Program-made: the position numbers and the translations under genes
Shown here: in pieces, positions 9,534 through 17,663 of the stretch
Numbering within the stretch: position 1 is the stretch's first letter
Layout of the letters: each line of letters starts with the position of its first letter
Source of the DNA: Rhizomicrobium sp.
Lineage (GTDB): Bacteria; Pseudomonadota; Alphaproteobacteria; Micropepsales; Micropepsaceae
Direction: 5' to 3'
Assembly: GCA_037200385.1 (NCBI GenBank)
Contig: JBBCGL010000001.1
Location: 3,921,418 to 3,985,417 of the forward strand
Length of the DNA: 64,000 nucleotides
The notes under the pieces: generated by a model
Seen by the model: the letters and a program-made list of their open reading frames with translations, nothing else
The model's database searches: none
What the model was told of the DNA's origin: nothing

Positions 9534-9559
9534 ATTCTAACCACAATTTGTGGCAGAAT
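9534..9559. promoter_or_regulatory. nested inverted repeat, probable operator
   Basis: A perfect 13-base inverted repeat CCACAA-T-TTGTGG (9541-9553) is nested inside a second pair of arms, ATTCT (9534-9538) and AGAAT (9555-9559). It lies in the 84-base gap between the divergent membrane-protein gene and the SDR gene, 28 bases before the SDR start. The size and symmetry suit a dimeric TetR- or MarR-type repressor. No candidate repressor gene is adjacent. Confidence 0.5.
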
Positions 9560-9587
9560 CCCGGGCTGGTTAAGGAATGGTTTCGTC

Positions 9588-10331
9588 ATGGATAGAGTTG
9601 CATTGATAACGGGCGCCGGCAGCGGCATCGGCCGCGCCGTGGCGCTGGCCTTCGCCGCCGACGGATATGCGGTGGTCCTCGCGGGCCGGCGGGCCGGTGC
9701 GCTGGAGGAGACCGCCGCGCTGGCGCCCGGCAAGCCCATGCTCGCCGTGCCCACGAATGTGGTGGATGCCGACGCGGTCGCGGCGCTGTTCGGGGCGACG
9801 AAAGCCCGCTTCGGCCGTCTCGACGTGCTCTTCAACAACGCCGGCACCGGCGCGCCGCCCGTGCCGATGGAGGATGTGACGCTTGCGCAGTGGCAGGCGG
9901 TGGTGGATGTGAACCTGACGGCTCCGTTCCTCTGCACCCAGGCCGCCATACGCCTGATGAAGGCGCAGGACCCGCGCGGCGGGCGCATCATCAACAACGG
10001 CTCGATCTCGGCCCATGCGCCGCGGCCTTATTCCGCGCCCTATACCGCGACCAAGCACGCCATCACGGGGCTCACCAAGGCGACCGCGCTGGACGGCCGC
10101 GCCTTCGATATCGCTTGCGGCCAGATCGATATCGGCAACGCCGGCACGCCGATGACCGCCGCCATGGCCCGCGGGGTGCCCCAGCCCGACGGCACGCTGA
10201 TGCCCGAGCCGGTGATGGACGTCGATGCGGTGGCGAAGGCGGTGCTTTACATGGCCAGCCTGCCGCTCGACGCCAACGTCCTGTCGATGACCGTGATGGC
10301 CACCAGGATGCCGTTCGTGGGGCGGGGTTAG
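9588..10331 (+). CDS. short-chain dehydrogenase/reductase (SDR)
   Basis: The 247-residue enzyme is a classical SDR using NAD(P)H to reduce or oxidise a carbonyl/hydroxyl. It shows the TGAGSGIG cofactor loop (residues 8-15), NNAGTG at the end of beta-4, the catalytic Ser in [10 protein letters not shown], and the YTATK (YxxxK) pair. The ATG at 9588 follows TAAGGAA and gives the standard N-terminus; upstream open frame is spurious. Arg at the end of beta-2 (LAGRRAGAL) favours NADP(H). The substrate is unknown. The stop codon overlaps the stop of the convergent GIY-YIG gene. A strong inverted repeat upstream suggests repressor control. Confidence 0.9.
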   Translation: MDRVALITGAGSGIGRAVALAFAADGYAVVLAGRRAGALEETAALAPGKPMLAVPTNVVDADAVAALFGATKARFGRLDVLFNNAGTGAPPVPMEDVTLAQWQAVVDVNLTAPFLCTQAAIRLMKAQDPRGGRIINNGSISAHAPRPYSAPYTATKHAITGLTKATALDGRAFDIACGQIDIGNAGTPMTAAMARGVPQPDGTLMPEPVMDVDAVAKAVLYMASLPLDANVLSMTVMATRMPFVGRG

Positions 10332-10585
10332 AGGCGAGCCGTTCCGTTCTCTCGCAGCAGCGCGCGAAACGCCCTGTCCCGCTTGAGGAAAATCTCGCGC
10401 CGCATCGCGCCGTTGCGGGTGCGATGGCGCTCGGCATAGATCAGAACCCATTTGCCGCCGCGGGTGAACTTCGCGCCGGTGCCGCCATTGTGCTGTGCGA
10501 TCCGTCGCGCCAGGTCGAGCGTCCAGCCCACATAGGTCCGCTTCGGCGCTTTCTTGCTGAGCAGGACATAGACGAACGCCGCCAT
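10328..10585 (-). CDS. GIY-YIG nuclease-superfamily small protein (YhbQ/UPF0213-like)
   Basis: This 85-residue protein has the single-domain GIY-YIG layout: [19 protein letters not shown] (the GIY and YIG halves as VYV and YVG), then [17 protein letters not shown] with the conserved Arg and His, and later [14 protein letters not shown]. Stand-alone members of this family are possible structure-selective nucleases of unknown role in vivo. It starts two bases after the dusB stop and is therefore probably the second gene of a dusB operon. Its TAA overlaps the SDR stop on the other strand by two bases. Confidence 0.88.
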   Translation of the reverse strand: MAAFVYVLLSKKAPKRTYVGWTLDLARRIAQHNGGTGAKFTRGGKWVLIYAERHRTRNGAMRREIFLKRDRAFRALLRENGTARL

Positions 10586-10587
10586 CG

Positions 10588-11598
10588 TCAGGCCGCGTGC
10601 TTGAGCTCGCCCGCGCGCCATAGCGCGGTCAGTGCGGTCTCGACCTCGCCGGCGCGGGTCATCCGGCACAGCCGCGATTTCGCGGCGCGCCGCGCCTCCG
10701 GCGAAGCGGGCAGGGGAGCGCCCTCGACATACCAGCCCAGATGCTTGCGGAAGATCTTGAGGCCGAGCGTGTCGCCATAGAAGCGTAGCGAATCGCGCAA
10801 ATGCTCCAGCACGATGCTCAGCCGCATCTCCAGCCCCGGTTCGACGACTGCGCCGCCCTCGCGCAGCGCGCGTTCGATCGCCGCCGCGATCCAGGGCTTT
10901 CCGTAAGCGCCGCGTCCGACCATCACCGCGTCCGCGCCCGATTGCGCCAGCGCGGCGCGCGCATGCGCGGCATCGACGATGTCGCCATTGACGATCACCG
11001 GCACGCGCACCGCTGCCTTCACGTCCGCGACGGCGCGCCAGTCGGCGCGGCCGCCATAGAACTGCATCCGCGTGCGGCCATGGATGGTGATCGCCTTCAC
11101 GCCCAGCGCCTCGGCGCGGGCCGCCAGCTCGGGCGCGTTCCTGGACGCATCGTCCCAGCCCAGCCGCATCTTCAGCGTCACCGGCCGCGACGTCGCGTTC
11201 ACCGTCTCGCCGATCAGCCGTTCCGCCAGCGCCATGTCGCGCATCAGGGCCGAGCCCGACGCTCCGCCCGTCACTTCCTTTGCCGGACAGCCCATGTTGA
11301 TGTCGATGATGTCCGCGCCGGCCGCCTCCGCCATGCGCGCGCCCTTCGCCATCCAGTCGGCGCGCCGCCCGACGAGCTGGATCACCGTCAGCGGCAGCCC
11401 ATCGCCCACCGCCGCGCGCCGCACCACATCGGGCCGTCCGCCCGCCAGCAGTTCGCAGGCCACCATCTCGGTCGCGACATAGGCCGCGCCCAGCCGCGAC
11501 GCCGCACGTCGGAACGGCAGGTCCGACACGCCGGTCATCGGCGCGGTCAGGACCCGTCCGGCGATCGCGACGCCGCCAATGGAAAATCCGTTCGTCAT
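10588..11598 (-). CDS. dusB: tRNA-dihydrouridine synthase, DusB-like
   Basis: The 336-residue flavoenzyme reduces uridines to dihydrouridine in tRNA using FMN and NADPH. Features include the N-terminal TAPMTGVSDLPFRR, the catalytic cysteine in DINMGCPAKEVTGG (Cys104), KMRLGWDD, the FMN phosphate-binding ITIHGRTRMQFYGG, and VNGDI followed by VMVGRGAYGKPW. Length and motif order match DusB. It starts divergently from the LuxR-type regulator gene with a 90-base gap, and the GIY-YIG gene follows it. In many alphaproteobacteria dusB precedes ntrBC; that arrangement is not present here. Confidence 0.9.
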   Translation of the reverse strand: MTNGFSIGGVAIAGRVLTAPMTGVSDLPFRRAASRLGAAYVATEMVACELLAGGRPDVVRRAAVGDGLPLTVIQLVGRRADWMAKGARMAEAAGADIIDINMGCPAKEVTGGASGSALMRDMALAERLIGETVNATSRPVTLKMRLGWDDASRNAPELAARAEALGVKAITIHGRTRMQFYGGRADWRAVADVKAAVRVPVIVNGDIVDAAHARAALAQSGADAVMVGRGAYGKPWIAAAIERALREGGAVVEPGLEMRLSIVLEHLRDSLRFYGDTLGLKIFRKHLGWYVEGAPLPASPEARRAAKSRLCRMTRAGEVETALTALWRAGELKHAA

Positions 11599-11688
11599 GG
11601 GGCGCGGACCATATCAGAAAATCCCCGCCGTCGAGACCGCGCTTGCGGGGCTGGCGCGCCGCGCCTGTTGTTGGCAAGCTCCACGGCG

Positions 11689-12102
11689 ATGTGGAAGGCT
11701 ATCTTCGTTTATGCAGTCCTCCTCGCCGCCGGCGCCTTCGCGCTCGAATGGCTGCAATACAAATATGTCACGCGGGTCTTCGCGACGGAGGTCTATGTCG
11801 TCCTGATCGCGCTGGGCTTCGCCGGGCTCGGCTTGTGGACGGGCTATCGCCTCACCCCCCGGGGTGCCGCTGCGCGGTTCGAGCGGAACACCGCGGCGCT
11901 CCGTTCGCTGGGCGTCACCGACCGGGAATATGACGTGCTCGCGTTGCTCGCCACCGGCCAATCGAACAAGGAGATCGCACGCAGCCTCGGCGTGTCGCCG
12001 AACACGGTCAAATCCCACATCCTGCGGCTGTTCGAAAAGCTGGAGGTGCAGCGCCGCACCCAGGCCATTCACAAGGCCCGCGAACTTCGTCTTGTCCCCT
12101 AG
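11689..12102 (+). CDS. membrane-tethered LuxR-family transcriptional regulator
   Basis: The 137-residue protein joins two N-terminal transmembrane helices (AIFVYAVLLAAGAFALEWL and YVVLIALGFAGLGLWTGY) to a C-terminal LuxR/GerE helix-turn-helix (residues ~74-130: LTDRE-like VTDREYDVLALLATGQSNKEIA, then GVSPNTVKSHILRLFEKL). There is no receiver domain, so this is a one-component regulator held at the membrane. The DUF4199 membrane protein begins 108 bases downstream and is the likely target or signal partner. The ATG at 11689 is chosen because it gives a normal start immediately before the first helix. Confidence 0.88.
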   Translation: MWKAIFVYAVLLAAGAFALEWLQYKYVTRVFATEVYVVLIALGFAGLGLWTGYRLTPRGAAARFERNTAALRSLGVTDREYDVLALLATGQSNKEIARSLGVSPNTVKSHILRLFEKLEVQRRTQAIHKARELRLVP

Positions 12103-12210
12103 GCGGCCCAAGAACGGGCGAATTCCGCCATTTCACCCTTTCGGGCGATATCAAAAGCCCCGGTCCTGCCGCTAGCGTCGTGCGTCGTTCAACCAGGGGG
12201 ATTACCGTTC

Positions 12211-12741
12211 ATGTTCAGGACTTCGCTGCTTTACGGCTCCATTGCGGGCTTCATCGTCATCGGCGTGCTGATCGCCGGCATCACCGTCCTCAGAGGCCAG
12301 AGCTTCCTGTCGACGGAATGGTTCGGCTATCTTTCGATGATCGTGGCCCTGTCCATGATCTTCCTCGGCGTCCGGCGCTACCGCGACCGGGACCTGGGCG
12401 GGGTCATTAAATTCGTTCCGGCTTTTCTTCTCGGCCTGGGGATCGCCGTCGTGGCGGGCGTCATCTACACGGCGGCCTGGGAGGCCTACCTGGCCTCGAC
12501 CGGCTATCATTTCATGGACGCTTATGTGGCGGGCATCATCCGGGCGAAGCGGGCGCAAGGGGTGTCCGGCGCCGCGCTCGCCGCCCAGATCGCGCAGCTC
12601 GACGCGATGAAGGCGCAATATGGCAACCCGCTGTTCCGCCTGCCGATGACCTTCCTGGAGATATTCCCGGTCGGCCTCGTCATCGCAGTCATCTCGGCTG
12701 CGTTGCTGCGCAATCCCAAAGTCCTGCCGGCGCAGGCCTGA
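12211..12741 (+). CDS. DUF4199-family membrane protein
   Basis: The 176-residue protein has four hydrophobic segments (near residues 8-28, 38-54, 64-86 and 148-168) and the DUF4199 pattern: a first helix with SIAGFIVIGVLIAG, then GVRRYRDRDLGGVIKFVPAF, then YTAAWEAYL. Its function is unknown. It is preceded by CAGGGGGA and follows the tethered LuxR regulator on the same strand. That pairing recurs in alphaproteobacteria and suggests that the regulator and this protein act together. It converges on the FKBP gene. Confidence 0.85.
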   Translation: MFRTSLLYGSIAGFIVIGVLIAGITVLRGQSFLSTEWFGYLSMIVALSMIFLGVRRYRDRDLGGVIKFVPAFLLGLGIAVVAGVIYTAAWEAYLASTGYHFMDAYVAGIIRAKRAQGVSGAALAAQIAQLDAMKAQYGNPLFRLPMTFLEIFPVGLVIAVISAALLRNPKVLPAQA

Positions 12742-12753
12742 CGGCGCCGGCGA

Positions 12754-13239
12754 TTACGACGCGGGGGCGACCGAGATCAGCTGCATGTTGAACACCAGCG
12801 TCTGGTTCGGTCCGATGTCCGCCCCCGCGCCTTCCGCGCCATAACCGAGATCGGATGGGACCACGATCTGCCATTCGTCGCCCGCATGCATGAGCTTGAG
12901 TGCCTCGACCCAACCCGGGATCAGGCGGCCGGCGGGAAAGCTCGCCGTGTCGCCCGGCTTGGTGCGGTCGAAGACATGGCCGTCGATCGTCCAGCCCTTG
13001 TAGGTCACCGTCACGACATCGGCCGGGCTCGCGACCTGCTTGCCGTGCCCGGACGTGATGACGCGGTATTGCAGCCCATCGGGCAGCGTCACCACATCCT
13101 TGCGCGCGCCGTTGTCGGCGAGGAATTTCTGGTTGGATTCCGCCGACAGATCGTAGTGCCGTTCTTCCGTGCTCTTGCCGCAGGCGGACAGCAGGAGGCC
13201 GGCCACCGCCAGCGACGCGACGCTCTTCAGGATATGCAT
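12754..13239 (-). CDS. FKBP-type peptidyl-prolyl isomerase, lipoprotein
   Basis: The 161-residue protein starts with a lipoprotein signal peptide (AVAGLLLSAC, lipidated Cys at about residue 20), so it is anchored in the membrane facing the periplasm. The FKBP domain covers residues ~55-158: VTVTYKGWTIDGHVFDRT, then GRLIPGWVEALKLM, then IVVPSDLGYG and the final LVFNMQLI strand. Active-site aromatic and acidic residues (Tyr, Phe-Asp, Ile, Trp, Tyr) are present. It assists folding of exported proteins. The ATG at 13239 is used because it opens the signal peptide; a longer start at 13272 adds residues before it. Confidence 0.92.
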   Translation of the reverse strand: MHILKSVASLAVAGLLLSACGKSTEERHYDLSAESNQKFLADNGARKDVVTLPDGLQYRVITSGHGKQVASPADVVTVTYKGWTIDGHVFDRTKPGDTASFPAGRLIPGWVEALKLMHAGDEWQIVVPSDLGYGAEGAGADIGPNQTLVFNMQLISVAPAS

Positions 13240-13308
13240 GGTGAATCGCTCGTCTTTCGAAACGCGCGGCACCTTATCGCAAATGGCCGCGCGGAACAGC
13301 GCCGGCCT

Positions 13309-14073
13309 TCACTCGGCCTTGCCGCGCAGCCGGTAGCTCACCATCCCGATCCATTCATGCAGCGCACGGTCGATATCGGTCAATCCTTCCGAAGGATAGC
13401 CGATCCGCAGCGCGCCGCCGCCGGTGGCGGATATGTAGTCCGACGGCCACGGTACCATCTTCCAGCCGAGCTTCTGCGCGATCGCCATCGCCCGCGGCAT
13501 GTGGATCGCCGAGGTCACCAGCACCCAGGTCTCGCCGTCCTTCGGGTGCAGCAGCGCTTTGCAGTTGACGAGGTTCTCTCCCGTATCGCGTGATGTCCGT
13601 TCGAAGATCGTGCGCCCCGGCGCGACGCCGAGCGACAGCAGCAGCGCTTCGGCCGTCTCGTGTTCCACCTCCTGCTGCAGCGGCGTCCGGCCCGAGGTGC
13701 CGGAGAACACCAGCTTGGCCGCCGGAAAGCGCCGTGCGAGATCCGCCCCGGCGATCATGCGCATCGTGCTCGCATTCTCGCCCGTCACGCCGCGGCTGCG
13801 GAAGATGCGCGGGTTGAGGCCGCCATCGAGGATCACGATGCCGTCGACCTGTGCGGGCAGGGGCGGCCGCGGATAGCGGTTCTCCAGCGGCCGCGCCAGC
13901 ATCTGGTCCAGCGGCAGCACCAGCAGGCACAGGAGCAGCACCGTCGCGCCGATGGTCAGGCCGCGCTGCAGCGCCGCCTGCTGGAAATGCCCCGCCACCA
14001 GTCCGCCGATCAGCAGATACAGCACCCAGGCGAGGGGATCGAAGAGGTAGCGAGTCAGCAGGAGGTAGAGCAT
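13309..14073 (-). CDS. YdcF-family (DUF218) membrane protein
   Basis: The 254-residue protein has two or three N-terminal transmembrane helices, then a DUF218 domain from about residue 83: DGIVILDGG, LVFSGTSGR, TSRDTGENLVNCK and LVTSAIHMPRAMAIA. The Glu and Asn of TGENLVN are the conserved family residues. DUF218 proteins (YdcF, SanA, ElyC) act at the envelope, ElyC in peptidoglycan or enterobacterial common antigen precursor handling. The precise role here is open. The ATG at 14073 follows AGGAGG at a short distance, which outranks the upstream ATG at 14220. Confidence 0.87.
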   Translation of the reverse strand: MLYLLLTRYLFDPLAWVLYLLIGGLVAGHFQQAALQRGLTIGATVLLLCLLVLPLDQMLARPLENRYPRPPLPAQVDGIVILDGGLNPRIFRSRGVTGENASTMRMIAGADLARRFPAAKLVFSGTSGRTPLQQEVEHETAEALLLSLGVAPGRTIFERTSRDTGENLVNCKALLHPKDGETWVLVTSAIHMPRAMAIAQKLGWKMVPWPSDYISATGGGALRIGYPSEGLTDIDRALHEWIGMVSYRLRGKAE

Positions 14074-14219
14074 GGCGGACTCCAGAGCGCGCAGACGGTG
14101 GGATGCAACGAGTGTGCTGGATTGTGACAGATTTTTTGCGACAAAAGCCGTGGGCCGCAATCCCGAAAGTCGTATACAAAGACCATAAGATCGAAGCACC
14201 GGCAAAGACGGAGCGCGCA

Positions 14220-14465
14220 ATGTCCGACGGCTGGCGGTCGAAACTGGAGCGAACCGCCCAGCGCATCGAGCACGCCGCCGACGATCTTGAATCTGGCAAC
14301 CGGAGTCTTGAGCGCCTTTTGAGGCCCTTGCTGTGGCCGCTGTCGCTTCTCAGCGTGCTTGCCGCGGTCTTCAGCGTCATCGGCGAGAACTGGTGGGCCG
14401 CGGCGATGTCGACCGCCCTGGCGTTGTTCGGTCTGGTGACGCTGCTTAGTCGACACCGTCGGTGA
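14220..14465 (+). CDS. small two-helix membrane protein, hypothetical
   Basis: The 81-residue product has a charged N-terminus (residues 1-30, with RTAQRIEHAADDLESGN) followed by two hydrophobic helices, LLWPLSLLSVLAAVFSVIG and WWAAAMSTALALFGLVTLL. I do not recognise a family. The start has a GACGGAG site upstream. Its 3' end overlaps the convergent gene at 14446 by 20 bases. The gene is supported by the clean amphipathic/hydrophobic pattern rather than by homology. Confidence 0.55.
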   Translation: MSDGWRSKLERTAQRIEHAADDLESGNRSLERLLRPLLWPLSLLSVLAAVFSVIGENWWAAAMSTALALFGLVTLLSRHRR

Positions 14466-14751
14466 CGTCCGGCATGCGCCGGAACGGGCGGACCGTCACG
14501 CGGTAAAGGTGCAGGGCATCGGCCCCGAGATGCCGTGCGCCGACGACCGGTGCTATCACATAATCGACGACGCCCATCACCGTCGCGGCGACGTGACCCA
14601 GGCAGTGCTGCCAGAACGCGCCGGTCCCCGGCAGGCCATGCGCGATGACGACGCCATCGAAGCACAGCCAACCGAGCACGAGCGCGACCAGCGCGACATA
14701 GCGGAGGGCCTGATATGCCAGGCGGACCAAACCGATCAGAAGACGAGTCAT
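14446..14751 (-). CDS. small membrane protein, hypothetical
   Basis: The 101-residue product starts at an ATG with an AGAGGTG site. It has one strong hydrophobic helix (residues ~15-36, ALVALVLGWLCFDGVVIAHG) and a second weaker segment (HVAATVMGVVDYVIAPVVGA). Its tail is RRMPDVTDGVD. No family is recognised. A longer reading to 14811 adds only Arg-rich sequence without a ribosome site. Confidence 0.5.
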   Translation of the reverse strand: MTRLLIGLVRLAYQALRYVALVALVLGWLCFDGVVIAHGLPGTGAFWQHCLGHVAATVMGVVDYVIAPVVGARHLGADALHLYRVTVRPFRRMPDVTDGVD

Positions 14752-15189
14752 GGGAACACCTCTTTCCTTACGACTTCCCAGTGCTGCAAGTCTCCTGCAT
14801 GCGAGTGTCACAAAAGCTGCAAATCCGCGAATTTATCTTTACAAAACAGAGGTTTAGGGTGCCATTTTTTGGCGATACCGGGACAAAAATTCCGCTTTGT
14901 CACACGAATCGGCGGTGGTGCATTCGAAGTGCTTTGCGCAAGGCGGAATTGGCGCGCGGACGGCGTTGTTGGAACATGGGCGGCAAAATTCGCCGGCCGC
15001 CGGAGAAACAGGCAGTGCCCGCCAAACGTGCGGCCGGCCGGCGGTTGTCGTCTGCCGTTTGTTTCTTTTGATGAATTCCGAAAGAATTCGTAACGCACTG
15101 CAAGAATTTCGATTGCTGTTGCAATAATCGGAAGGCCGCACAATAATTTTTGCTTGATCGTTATTTTTCCGGAAACGGGACGAATAATT
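14752..15189. other. AT-richer intergenic region before an unrecognised gene
   Basis: About 430 bases have no convincing gene and show a lower GC content and more A/T runs than anywhere else in the window (for example GGTGCCATTTTTTGGCG near 14860). Two GAATTC hexamers lie five bases apart (15073-15078 and 15084-15089). The stretch could be the control region of the plus-strand gene that follows, or the scar of an old insertion. No transposase remnant or terminal repeat is visible by eye. Confidence 0.5.
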
Positions 15190-16392
15190 TTGTCCGACGA
15201 GCAGAAAGAACATCCGGTGGGGAGGCCACGCAATTCCGCCAATCGTACGCCCGCTCCGACGGACGTGCGCAAAGCGCCCGCCCCGCCGGCCAAGATCGGG
15301 CAGGCGAACGATCAGAATCGTGCCCTTAGCCTGCTGACCGTCGTGGGGCTCAAGCGCCTGGGCGCCAGCTTCTACGTCCAGAAGCTGCTGGACCGCATCA
15401 ATGCCGAACTGCAAGGGGAGGGCGGGATCAAGCGGGCCCGCTTCGATAATTTCCTGGCAGGCGGAGCAAATCTGCCGGATGCCGCATTCCACGTCTTGCG
15501 CCGGATCGTGGTGGACGAGATCACGGCCCAGCAAGGCGACCATACGATCATGGGCGACCTGCGCCTGATGCGTGCCCTGCTCGCCGAGCTCGGCCTCGAC
15601 CGGCGGCATTTCACGGTGGAAGACGACCAGGTCCATCTCGATCGCGATTTCTTCCGCGCGATGAATATGAAGATCGAGGACCAGAAGCCGGTTTCGCTGC
15701 TGGAGCGGATCGGCGGCTACTGGTTCCTGGTGCGCTACTCCACGGACGAAAGTCCCGGCACCGGTCCTTCGGTCTACAACGTCTCGCTGCTCATGGTGCA
15801 GGAGCTTCGTTACATGCGGCTGTCGGAAGAGGTGGACGAAGCGGTCCATACCGCGATCCCGCATTTCTCGCTGCGTTCGCGTTCGGGAGAAGCCGGCAGC
15901 GGCTCGCGCAACCAGACCTATCGCGGCCGTGTCGTGGAGACGGCCAACGCGATCAACTTCATCGGCAACCGGGTGGACGCATCGAAGGTGCTGACCATGA
16001 CCTGGTGGCTGCCGAGCCCGGCGCATGAGCGGACCAAGCGGGCCAAGGAAGCCTATGGCGTGATCACCACCGGCAGCGCGGACGATTTTTCGATCGCCGG
16101 TCCGGTCGGCGGCTGCGCTGTTCCCGAAGCGAAGGATATCACGGCGCTGAAGGCATCTCTCAGCGAGGATCAGCGCGCCCGCAGCGAACAATTGTCGATG
16201 CTGTACGGCGACCAATATCGCGGGCTTTCCGGGCTTATCGGCAAGCATCCGGAAGACAGGCTGTTCGATAAGCTTGGGCCGGTTTGCGGCCGCGACACGG
16301 TCGAGAAGATCGTCGCCGAACTCCGGCGGGCGCGCGAGAGCGCTGCGAAGGGCGAGATGGGCGGCTATTACCGGGCGCGCAACGTCGAGTAG
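15190..16392 (+). CDS. unrecognised protein with an AT-hook-like N-terminus
   Basis: I do not recognise this ~400-residue protein. Near the N-terminus it has VGRPRNSANR, containing the GRPR core of an AT-hook, then a Pro/Ala linker, then helical segments (LTVVGLKRLGASFYVQKLLDRI and VLRRIVVDEIT). The second half looks beta-rich and sensor-like (ERIGGYWFLVRYSTDE, VYNVSLLMVQELRYMRL, RGRVVETANAINFIGNR, KVLTMTWWLPSPA), followed by a helical tail. The layout suggests a DNA-associated regulator with a ligand-sensing half, but that is inference. The start is uncertain: TTG at 15190 has GGGA ten bases before, and TTG at 15154 is an alternative in the same frame. The upstream DNA is AT-rich. Confidence 0.7.
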   Translation: MSDEQKEHPVGRPRNSANRTPAPTDVRKAPAPPAKIGQANDQNRALSLLTVVGLKRLGASFYVQKLLDRINAELQGEGGIKRARFDNFLAGGANLPDAAFHVLRRIVVDEITAQQGDHTIMGDLRLMRALLAELGLDRRHFTVEDDQVHLDRDFFRAMNMKIEDQKPVSLLERIGGYWFLVRYSTDESPGTGPSVYNVSLLMVQELRYMRLSEEVDEAVHTAIPHFSLRSRSGEAGSGSRNQTYRGRVVETANAINFIGNRVDASKVLTMTWWLPSPAHERTKRAKEAYGVITTGSADDFSIAGPVGGCAVPEAKDITALKASLSEDQRARSEQLSMLYGDQYRGLSGLIGKHPEDRLFDKLGPVCGRDTVEKIVAELRRARESAAKGEMGGYYRARNVE

Positions 16393-16427
16393 GCTGCCGC
16401 CACCCGACGCCCGCTTTTCCCATCCGG

Positions 16428-17663
16428 CTACAGGATATCGCCACCCGTCGCCGACGCCGTCGTGCCATGTGCCTTGTACGCCTTGATGACGTTGCGGCCC
16501 GTCGTCCATTTGTGGACTTCGTCCGGCCCGTCGACCAGGCGCTGCGAGCGGATATGGGTGTACCAGGCGGCCAGCGGCGTATCCATCGAATAGCCCAGCG
16601 CGCCGTGCAGCTGGATCGCGGTATCGACGACCTTGTGCACCATGTTCGCGAGGAACACCTTGGCGATGCCGTTCTCGTTGCGCAGGTCGAGACCCTTCTC
16701 CGCCTTGTAGGCGATGTGGATCAGCATCAGCCGCGCGATGTAGAGCTGGCTGGCGCATTCGGCGAGCATGAACTGCACGCCCTGGCGGTCCGACAGCGGC
16801 TTGCCGAAGGTCGAGCGCTTGGTGACATGCGCCACGGCGAGATCGAGCGCGCGCTGCGCCATCGCGACGTTGTGCATGCCGTGCCGCAACCTTCCATAGG
16901 CGAGGCGGTGCTGCCCCATGTTGAAGCCGTTGCCCTCGCCGCCCAGAAGGTTCTCCGCCGGGACTTCGAGATCGGTGATTTCGATCTCCGAATGCCCGCC
17001 GCCCAGGATGTGGCTGAGCGGCCCCTCGACGGCCATCGTCTTGATGTCGCGCTTGATCTTGTAGCCGGGGTTCGGCAGCTCGACGAGGAAGGTCGAGAAC
17101 TGCTGGTGCCGCGGCGCATCGGGATTGGTCTTGGCCATCACCAGCGCGATGTCGGCCACAGACGCGGCGGACGAGAACCATTTCTCGCCGTTCAGCACAT
17201 AGGTCGAATTGCCCTTCTTCTCCGCCCGCGTCTGCATGCCGGTGGCGTCGGCGCCCGCCGCCTTCTCGGTCATCGAATAGCAGATGCGCTTCTCGCCGTT
17301 CAGCAGCGGCTTGAGGAATTTCTCCTTCTGGAACTCCGTGCCGTTCTGCAGCAGCGTGAGCATGGTCGCATCGTCGGGTCCCTGCGTGTTCATCGACAGC
17401 GCGCCGAGATAGCTCTCGCCCAGCTCCATCTGCACCAGTGCATTGGCGAGCGGCCCCAATCCCATGCCGCCATATTCCTTGGGAATGAATGGGCACCACA
17501 GGCCCTGTGCCCGCGCCTTGCTTCGCAGCTCGCCGAGCGTCGTCTTGTAATCGGCGCCGGCAAGCAGTTTCTCCTGCGCCGGAATGCATTCGTCATGCAC
17601 CCATTGCCGGACCTTTTCGCGGATCGCCTTGGCGTCCGCCGGAATCTCGAAGTCGATGGCCAT
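16428..17663 (-). CDS. acyl-CoA dehydrogenase, ACAD10/11-like
   Basis: The 411-residue flavoenzyme oxidises acyl-CoA to enoyl-CoA. It has the N-terminal helical domain, CYSMTEKAAGADATGM at the FAD/substrate loop, LNGEKWFSSAAS, RSTFGKPLSDRQGVQFMLAE and LHGALGYSMDTPLA. The catalytic base region reads RLVDGPDEVHKW, with Asp378 in the place of the usual Glu; this DGPDEVH form is characteristic of the ACAD10/11 branch, which acts on unusual (e.g. hydroxylated or long) acyl-CoAs. It is divergent from the flavin monooxygenase gene with a 352-base gap, and the two may serve one degradation pathway. Confidence 0.92.
   Translation of the reverse strand: MAIDFEIPADAKAIREKVRQWVHDECIPAQEKLLAGADYKTTLGELRSKARAQGLWCPFIPKEYGGMGLGPLANALVQMELGESYLGALSMNTQGPDDATMLTLLQNGTEFQKEKFLKPLLNGEKRICYSMTEKAAGADATGMQTRAEKKGNSTYVLNGEKWFSSAASVADIALVMAKTNPDAPRHQQFSTFLVELPNPGYKIKRDIKTMAVEGPLSHILGGGHSEIEITDLEVPAENLLGGEGNGFNMGQHRLAYGRLRHGMHNVAMAQRALDLAVAHVTKRSTFGKPLSDRQGVQFMLAECASQLYIARLMLIHIAYKAEKGLDLRNENGIAKVFLANMVHKVVDTAIQLHGALGYSMDTPLAAWYTHIRSQRLVDGPDEVHKWTTGRNVIKAYKAHGTTASATGGDIL

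Noticed and set aside
14854-17589. A 911-codon minus-strand open frame
   Set aside because: It overlaps both the acyl-CoA dehydrogenase and the unrecognised plus-strand gene in the wrong frame and has no coherent domain.
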